Positions 58,745 through 64,000 of a stretch of DNA of 64,000 bases are shown here, piece after piece (position 1 is the stretch's first letter; every line of letters starts with the position of its first letter). The DNA comes from Pseudobutyrivibrio xylanivorans DSM 14809 (GTDB lineage: Bacteria; Bacillota; Clostridia; Lachnospirales; Lachnospiraceae). The stretch spans positions 62,001 through 126,000 of the forward strand of contig NZ_FQYQ01000003.1 of NCBI RefSeq assembly GCF_900141825.1, written 5' to 3'. The notes beneath the pieces are model-generated. The model was not told the origin of the DNA and did not search any database. It saw only the letters and a list, made by a program, of their open reading frames with translations. The translations under genes were made by a program, and so were the position numbers.

Positions 58745-60234
58745 GCCAATCCCCCTTCTGCGTATTTTACAGCATTAACTACTGCCTTTGCTTTATTGAT
58801 ACACTCCTCTGCCTCTGTAAGAGGTACTGAATCATACACAATTCCAGCCCCCGAACGAATACAGATTGCATCTTTTTTCTTATAAACAAGTCTGATAGCA
58901 ATACACACATCAAGATTGCCTGCAAAATCAATATACCCTAATGCACCGCCGTAGATACCACGTTTGCTCTGTTCCAGTTCTTCGATAATCTGACAAGCTC
59001 TAAACTTTGGTGCACCTGAAAGAGTTCCAGCTGGTAAAATTGCATCGACAGCATCTATAACATCCTTATTGTCAGCAAGCTGTCCTACCACTGTAGAACC
59101 TATGTGCATTACATGAGAATAACGCTCTACTCCCATATACTTTTCTACATTTACGGAACCAAGCTTACTTATTTTTCCAATATCATTTCTACCAAGATCC
59201 ACAAGCATATTGTGTTCTGCCAGTTCTTTTTCATCCTTTAGGAGCTCTGCCTCAAGTGCTTCATCTTCGCTCTGACTCTTTCCTCTAGGACGTGTCCCTG
59301 CAAGTGGAAATGTGCTTACAGTTTTTTGCTCTACTTTTACTAAAGTTTCAGGTGATGCACCTGCAATTTCTATGTCATCACTGTTGAAATAAAACATATA
59401 TGGTGATGGGTTTGTAGAACGTAGATACCTGTATGTATCAAACAGACTTCCTTCTGCCTTTGCTGTCATAGGGTTAGATAGAACCACCTGGAAGATATCC
59501 CCCTCCTTGATGTAATGTCTGGCTTTTTCAACCATCTGACCATATTCTTCTTTTGAAAACTTTGGTGTTATTTCTGAATTGAGCTTAAGTGGTTTAAACT
59601 CCATTTTAACACCCTCATTAAGAAGCTTCTTTAGCTGCTCTAGTCTCTCGCCGGCCTTTGAGTATGCTTCATCCATAGAATCAGTATCTAGCATTATTCC
59701 TGTAATTATGAAAATCTTCTGCTTGTAATTGTCGAATGCAATTACATCATCAAAAAGCATAAGGTCCATATCCTTAAAATCATCTTCTCCATGATTTTCA
59801 AGGGCAAGCTTTGGCTCAGCATACTTAATATAGTCATAAGAAAAATATCCAACAAGACCTCCTGTAAAAGTTGGTAAGCCTTTTACAGTTGGGCTCTTAT
59901 AGTCATTAAGTATCTGACGAAGAATTAATCCTGGATGGGCAACCTTACGCTCCTCTACAAGAGTTTTATCTGCCCCATGATTATCTTTAATCTGCACTGT
60001 ACCATCCTGACAGGTGATTTCCATTTTAGGGTTGAACCCTAAGAATGAATACCTTCCCCATGTCTCAGACTGGCTGGCACTTTCTAAAAGATAACATTGA
60101 TGGCTTGCATTTCTTAAAATTCTCACTGTCTCTATTGCAGTAAGGCTGTCTGAAAGCATCTCAATTGCTACAGGAATACGTTTATAGTCACCGCTTTCAG
60201 CCAGCTTTTTTACTTCCTCTAAACTAGGAAACAT
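58741..60234 (-). CDS. trpE: Anthranilate synthase component I TrpE
   Basis: 497 residues. Chorismate-utilising enzyme: N-terminal feedback-site segment LLESASQSETWGRYSFLG, GGLVGYFSYDYIKYAE, and the C-terminal catalytic domain FQVVLSNPMTAKAEGS, SPETLVKVE, PLAGTRPRGKSQSEDE, ELAEHNMLVDLGRND and LPAGTLSGAPKFRAC. The LLES motif near the N-terminus is the tryptophan-sensing element. Its start overlaps the trpA stop by 11 nt, placing it after rather than before the rest of the pathway. Confidence 0.97.
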   Translation of the reverse strand: MFPSLEEVKKLAESGDYKRIPVAIEMLSDSLTAIETVRILRNASHQCYLLESASQSETWGRYSFLGFNPKMEITCQDGTVQIKDNHGADKTLVEERKVAHPGLILRQILNDYKSPTVKGLPTFTGGLVGYFSYDYIKYAEPKLALENHGEDDFKDMDLMLFDDVIAFDNYKQKIFIITGIMLDTDSMDEAYSKAGERLEQLKKLLNEGVKMEFKPLKLNSEITPKFSKEEYGQMVEKARHYIKEGDIFQVVLSNPMTAKAEGSLFDTYRYLRSTNPSPYMFYFNSDDIEIAGASPETLVKVEQKTVSTFPLAGTRPRGKSQSEDEALEAELLKDEKELAEHNMLVDLGRNDIGKISKLGSVNVEKYMGVERYSHVMHIGSTVVGQLADNKDVIDAVDAILPAGTLSGAPKFRACQIIEELEQSKRGIYGGALGYIDFAGNLDVCIAIRLVYKKKDAICIRSGAGIVYDSVPLTEAEECINKAKAVVNAVKYAEGGLA

Positions 60235-61000
60235 AATAAGCCTCCTTCATTTCTTTAACGAATCTTCCTACATGCTTAGGTGCATCTTTACCATGCTCTG
60301 CAATAACTCTCACAATTGCAGAACCTACAATAGCTCCATCTGAAATACCTGCCATTTCACCAGCCTGTTCAGGTGTAGATATGCCAAAGCCTACTGCACA
60401 TGGTACATCAGTATTCTTTCTAACACGTTCCACTAAAGACTTGATATTTCCATTAAGCTCTTTTCTTGTACCTGTAACGCCAAGGCTAGATACGATATAA
60501 ATAAATCCTTTAGCATCTGCAGAAATCATATCAATTCTGTCTTCTGAAGTAGGTGCAATCATTGACACAAACTCTACATCATATTCTACAGCTACATCTT
60601 CAAACTCAGCCTTTTCCTCAAATGGAACATCAGGCAGGATAATTCCGCAGATTCCTGTTTCCTTACACTTTTCAAAGAATCTTTCACTTCCATATGAATA
60701 AACTACATTTGCATATGTCATAAATACTAATGGTATACTTACTTCCCCACGAACCTCTGCAACCATATTGAACACATCATCAGTTGTGACCTTATTCTTG
60801 AGAGCTCTGATATTTGCCTCCATGATGACTGGTCCCTCTGCTGTAGGATCTGAAAATGGGATACCAAGCTCAATTAAATCTGCGCCGTTTTTCTCAAGCT
60901 CTTTTATTATTTCTTTTGTGGTCTCAAGGTCTGGATCACCGCATGTAATAAATGGAATAAATGCTTTTTTATTGTTAAATGCTTCTGCTATTTTACTCAT
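60224..61000 (-). CDS. trpA: Tryptophan synthase alpha chain TrpA
   Basis: 258 residues. Starts at the ATG at 61000 ([20 protein letters not shown]), preceded by GAGGAGAG; a longer frame to 61051 overlaps trpB coding sequence and is rejected. Motifs: [20 protein letters not shown] with the catalytic Glu, and [11 protein letters not shown] with the catalytic Asp. Cleaves indole-3-glycerol phosphate to indole. Overlaps the trpFB stop by 8 nt. Confidence 0.96.
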   Translation of the reverse strand: MSKIAEAFNNKKAFIPFITCGDPDLETTKEIIKELEKNGADLIELGIPFSDPTAEGPVIMEANIRALKNKVTTDDVFNMVAEVRGEVSIPLVFMTYANVVYSYGSERFFEKCKETGICGIILPDVPFEEKAEFEDVAVEYDVEFVSMIAPTSEDRIDMISADAKGFIYIVSSLGVTGTRKELNGNIKSLVERVRKNTDVPCAVGFGISTPEQAGEMAGISDGAIVGSAIVRVIAEHGKDAPKHVGRFVKEMKEAYYVS

Positions 61001-62783
61001 AGATGTTCTCTCCTCTGTAACGTGCAATTGCGGCACAATCCTTGTCGCCACGACCTGAAACTGTAACCATGATAATCTGATCCTTGCTCATTGTAGGTGC
61101 CAGCTTCTTCGCATATGCGATAGCATGTGAGCTTTCGATTGCTGCAATAATTCCCTCTGTCTTAGCTATATACTCAAATGCCTCCACTGCCTCATCATCT
61201 GAAACAGGTACATATTCTGCTCTGCCAATGTCATGAAGATATGCATGCTCTGGACCAACTCCAGGATAATCAAGACCTGCCGAAATAGAATATACAGGTG
61301 CAATCTGTCCATACTCATCCTGACAGAAATATGACTTCATACCGTGGAAGATTCCCACCTTACCAGTGTTAACTGTAGCTGCTGTCTCAAATGTATCAAT
61401 ACCACGACCAGCTGCCTCACAGCCGATTAGCTTTACATTTTCATCTCCAATATAGTGATAGAATGAACCCATTGCATTACTTCCGCCACCTACACAGGCT
61501 AGAACAGCATCTGGAAGTCTTCCTTCCACCTCAAGAATCTGTGCTCTGGATTCTCTTGAAATAACAGCCTGGAAATCTCTAACAATTGTAGGAAATGGAT
61601 GTGGCCCCATAACAGAACCAAGACAGTAATGTGTATCATCAATTCTTGTAGTCCATTCTCTCATACACTCTGAAACCGCATCCTTAAGAGTTGCTGTTCC
61701 ACTTGTAACTGGAACTACATCTGCGCCTAAAAGCTTCATTCTATATACGTTTAATGCCTGACGCTTAGTATCCTCTTCACCCATGAAAATTACACATTCC
61801 ATATCAAGAAGGGCTGCCGCTGTGGCTGTTGCAACGCCATGTTGTCCTGCACCAGTTTCAGCAATGAGTCTGGTCTTTCCCATCTTCTTTGCAAGAAGAG
61901 CCTGTCCTAAAACATTGTTAATCTTATGGGAACCTGTATGATTCAAATCTTCTCTCTTAAGATAAATCTTTGCTCCGCCCAAATCCTTAGTCATCTTCTC
62001 AGCGTAATAAAGAAGACTTGGACGACCAGCATAGTTATCAAGAAGTTCCTTTAACTCTCTATTAAATTCCGGATCATCCTTGTAGTGGTTGTAAGCTTCC
62101 TCCAACTCATTTACTGCATTCATAAGAGTCTCTGGAATATACTGACCACCGTGTACACCAAATCTTCCTGTAGTCTTAGATGCTTTTTTATCCTCTCGTA
62201 CCGCATTTACGAATTCACGCATCTTATGACCATCCTTAAGCTTGTCAGTCTCAATACCTGAACTTACATCTACACCATAAGGATTAGTAGCTTCAATAGC
62301 ATCAGCAACATTTTCCTGATTGAGACCACCAGCTAACATAAAAGGTCTATCGATATATGAAAGCAATTTCCAATTGAAAGTCTTTCCTTCTCCCTGACCT
62401 ACATCAAAAAGAATCATGTCTGCACTGGACTTTTCAGCCTTAATAAGCTCCTCAGGTTCATCACCCTTAAATCGCTTGATTACAGGAATACTCTTATCCT
62501 GAAGCTCCTTGATATAATCCTCACTTTCATTTCCATGAAGCTGAGCCACATCAATAATTCTCTCATCATATAGATTTTCAATTTCAACTGGATTGGCATC
62601 AACAAAGACACCTACAGTTTTAATTTCTGGGTTAAGCATTGCTCTAAGCTTTTTCGCCTTATCCTTTGTGATATTTCGTCTGCTCTTCTCATAGAATACA
62701 AAACCAACATACTCTGGCTTAACTTCGTTTGCTTTTTTAATATCTTCTTCTCTTGTAAGTCCGCATAATTTAATTGCTGTCAT
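60993..62783 (-). CDS. trpFB: Fusion: phosphoribosylanthranilate isomerase (TrpF) + tryptophan synthase beta (TrpB)
   Basis: 596 residues. Residues 1 to about 198: TrpF barrel with [11 protein letters not shown] catalytic Cys, [39 protein letters not shown] and [13 protein letters not shown]. Residues about 202-596: full TrpB with [31 protein letters not shown] with the PLP lysine, [12 protein letters not shown] and [12 protein letters not shown]. No stop or frameshift at the joint, where a short linker (KASKTTG) connects the two. Fusions of TrpF and TrpB are less common than TrpC-TrpF. The two steps are not consecutive in the pathway. Confidence 0.95.
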   Translation of the reverse strand: MTAIKLCGLTREEDIKKANEVKPEYVGFVFYEKSRRNITKDKAKKLRAMLNPEIKTVGVFVDANPVEIENLYDERIIDVAQLHGNESEDYIKELQDKSIPVIKRFKGDEPEELIKAEKSSADMILFDVGQGEGKTFNWKLLSYIDRPFMLAGGLNQENVADAIEATNPYGVDVSSGIETDKLKDGHKMREFVNAVREDKKASKTTGRFGVHGGQYIPETLMNAVNELEEAYNHYKDDPEFNRELKELLDNYAGRPSLLYYAEKMTKDLGGAKIYLKREDLNHTGSHKINNVLGQALLAKKMGKTRLIAETGAGQHGVATATAAALLDMECVIFMGEEDTKRQALNVYRMKLLGADVVPVTSGTATLKDAVSECMREWTTRIDDTHYCLGSVMGPHPFPTIVRDFQAVISRESRAQILEVEGRLPDAVLACVGGGSNAMGSFYHYIGDENVKLIGCEAAGRGIDTFETAATVNTGKVGIFHGMKSYFCQDEYGQIAPVYSISAGLDYPGVGPEHAYLHDIGRAEYVPVSDDEAVEAFEYIAKTEGIIAAIESSHAIAYAKKLAPTMSKDQIIMVTVSGRGDKDCAAIARYRGENIYE

Positions 62784-62784
62784 A

Positions 62785-63564
62785 TCAATTTCCTCTTAAC
62801 TCTCTAAGTTTTGCTGCTTTATCTTCTGCCTTCATCAACGTCTCGCCAATAAGGACCGCATCTACTTTGGAATCCTTTAGAAGCTTTATATCTTCTGGTC
62901 CCTTAATACCACTTTCTGATACGAATATCACATCCTTTGGAACCATTTCTCTAAGGTTTCTGCTATTACCTGTATCTACCGAAAAATCCTTTAAATTTCT
63001 GTTATTAACACCAATCAGGCGTGCCCCTGCTCTTATTGCCATTTTAACTTCGTCAGCATCATGCGCTTCCACCAAAGCACTAAGTCCCAGATTATCGCAT
63101 ATACGAATATATTCTCTTATCTGTTCTTCAGTAAGAATCGCACATATAAGAAGTACCGCCTTGGCTCCAAGAACCTTTGCCTCGTAAATCATATATTCAT
63201 CTACAGTAAAATCTTTTCTTATACATGGAATCTTTACCGTATTTGCTATTTCTCTAAGATAATCATCACTGCCTAAAAACCATTTTGGTTCGGTAAGAAC
63301 TGATATGCAGTCTGCTCCAGCCTTTTCATAATCCTTTGCTATCCTAAGATAATCAAATTCTTCTACAATGATTCCCTTTGAAGGAGATGCCTTTTTGCAT
63401 TCACATATAAAACTGATACCTGGTTTCTTAAGGGCTTCTTCAAATTCGAAGCTCCCCTTTGGAAGACTTGTAGCCTTTTCCTTTAATTCCTCTAAAGAAA
63501 CTTGCTTTTTTGCTTCCTCAACTCTATGCGTTGCATGCTGCCCTAGCTGCTGTAGTATGTTCAT
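62785..63564 (-). CDS. trpC: Indole-3-glycerol-phosphate synthase TrpC
   Basis: 259 residues from the ATG at 63564 (AGGAGAGG upstream); the longer frame to 63588 adds eight residues inside trpD coding sequence. Motifs: [67 protein letters not shown], and [13 protein letters not shown]. Overlaps trpD by 41 nt and trpFB is 1 nt away. Confidence 0.95.
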   Translation of the reverse strand: MNILQQLGQHATHRVEEAKKQVSLEELKEKATSLPKGSFEFEEALKKPGISFICECKKASPSKGIIVEEFDYLRIAKDYEKAGADCISVLTEPKWFLGSDDYLREIANTVKIPCIRKDFTVDEYMIYEAKVLGAKAVLLICAILTEEQIREYIRICDNLGLSALVEAHDADEVKMAIRAGARLIGVNNRNLKDFSVDTGNSRNLREMVPKDVIFVSESGIKGPEDIKLLKDSKVDAVLIGETLMKAEDKAAKLRELRGN

Positions 63565-64000
63565 CTGCCTCTCCTGCTTTAATCTCATTGCTAACTAAAA
63601 TAAATTTCTCTAATGTTTCAAGTGCTTTTCCTGAATCAATGATTTCAGCAGCCAACTTAATTCCCTCTGAAAAGCTCTCAGCTTTTCCACCAATAAAAAG
63701 TGAAGCTCCAGCGTTCAAAAGAACTGCATCTCTCTTAGCACCCTTTGCACCGTTTAAGATTTCTCTAGTGATCTTTGCATTCTCCTCAGGTGTGCCTCCC
63801 TTTAAGTCTTCCTTTGTACATCTGTTAAATCCAAAATCTTCTGGCTTAATTGTGTATGTAAGCAACTCGCCATTATAAATCTCACAAATTTTAGTAGGAG
63901 CGCTTAATGAAATCTCATCAAGCTTGTCCATACCATATACAACCATACCTCTCTTTACGCCAAGGCTTACAAGAACCTGTGCAAGTGGCTCAACTAGATA
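63524..64000 (-). CDS. trpD: Anthranilate phosphoribosyltransferase TrpD, 5' end beyond the window
   Basis: The C-terminal 158 residues of TrpD. The frame stays open to the right edge (upstream residues read [18 protein letters not shown] then [13 protein letters not shown]), matching the conserved TrpD segment GVxRAxVVxGxDGLDE. Later motifs [35 protein letters not shown] fit the C-terminal domain. The N-terminal PRPP- and Mg-binding part lies outside the window. Confidence 0.95.
   Translation of the reverse strand, partial: YLVEPLAQVLVSLGVKRGMVVYGMDKLDEISLSAPTKICEIYNGELLTYTIKPEDFGFNRCTKEDLKGGTPEENAKITREILNGAKGAKRDAVLLNAGASLFIGGKAESFSEGIKLAAEIIDSGKALETLEKFILVSNEIKAGEADEHTTAARAACNA

Overview
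The window looks like a chromosomal segment of a rumen or gut Lachnospiraceae bacterium of the Butyrivibrio/Pseudobutyrivibrio type. This is an inference from the low G+C content, Gram-positive style lipoproteins and ribosome binding sites, GSIII next to an ANTAR regulator, and secreted GH5/GH9 cellulases with Pro-Thr linkers. Almost every gene is on the minus strand; only a FlK-like thioesterase and a BASS-family transporter are on plus. I saw no tRNA, rRNA, CRISPR array, phage gene or recognisable transposase.

Layout in plus coordinates (transcription mostly runs right to left). 1-19135: a near-complete anaerobic cobalamin operon led by a cobalamin riboswitch: cbiK (secreted), two lipoproteins, a BtuCD-type transporter, cbiC, a small nuclease gene, cbiD, cbiP, cbiF, cbiG, cbiH, a cbiJ-cbiE-cbiT fusion, cbiA, cobT, cobU, cobS, a second short cobU, cobC and the start of cbiB. 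cbiL is not present. 19137-28461: a c-di-GMP phosphodiesterase, then a tight operon argS-rsmF-yitT-(TetM-like GTPase fused to a Rae1/YacP NYN nuclease), then a small membrane protein. 28568-34751: the thioesterase; a cohesin-like protein overlapping a giant S8 protease with an internal dockerin; a small membrane-anchored protein. 34883-48777: a nitrogen assimilation block with an ANTAR RNA-binding regulator, glnA, an AmtB-PII fusion, glnN (GSIII), asnB, gltD and gltB. 48923-49918: transporter. 50005-56112: three cellulases sharing one CBM2-type module. 56465-58081: GH25 lysozyme-like protein. 58181-64000: trp genes in the order D-C-FB-A-E-G.

Three patterns stand out. (1) Each of the four nitrogen leaders (gltB, asnB, amtB, glnA) has a hairpin with the identical hexaloop AAAGGC and a covarying stem. 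Its 3' arm is also the 5' arm of an intrinsic terminator, which fits antitermination by the ANTAR protein encoded in the same cluster. (2) A family of about 100-bp structured repeats runs from GGCTTCCCC to GATGAGGTGT. Two inverted copies enclose a DUF559-type nuclease gene, and other copies lie in frame at the C-terminus of CbiF, the N-terminus of CbiD and inside RsmF. (3) A TetM-like translation GTPase is fused to a Rae1-type ribosome-associated endoribonuclease.

Starts were moved downstream of the longest frame where a Shine-Dalgarno sequence or family alignment required it (cbiA, cbiH, glnA, glnN, asnB, gltB, trpA, trpC and the BASS transporter). No database search was possible. Family names rest on motif recognition, and residue positions marked 'about' are estimates.
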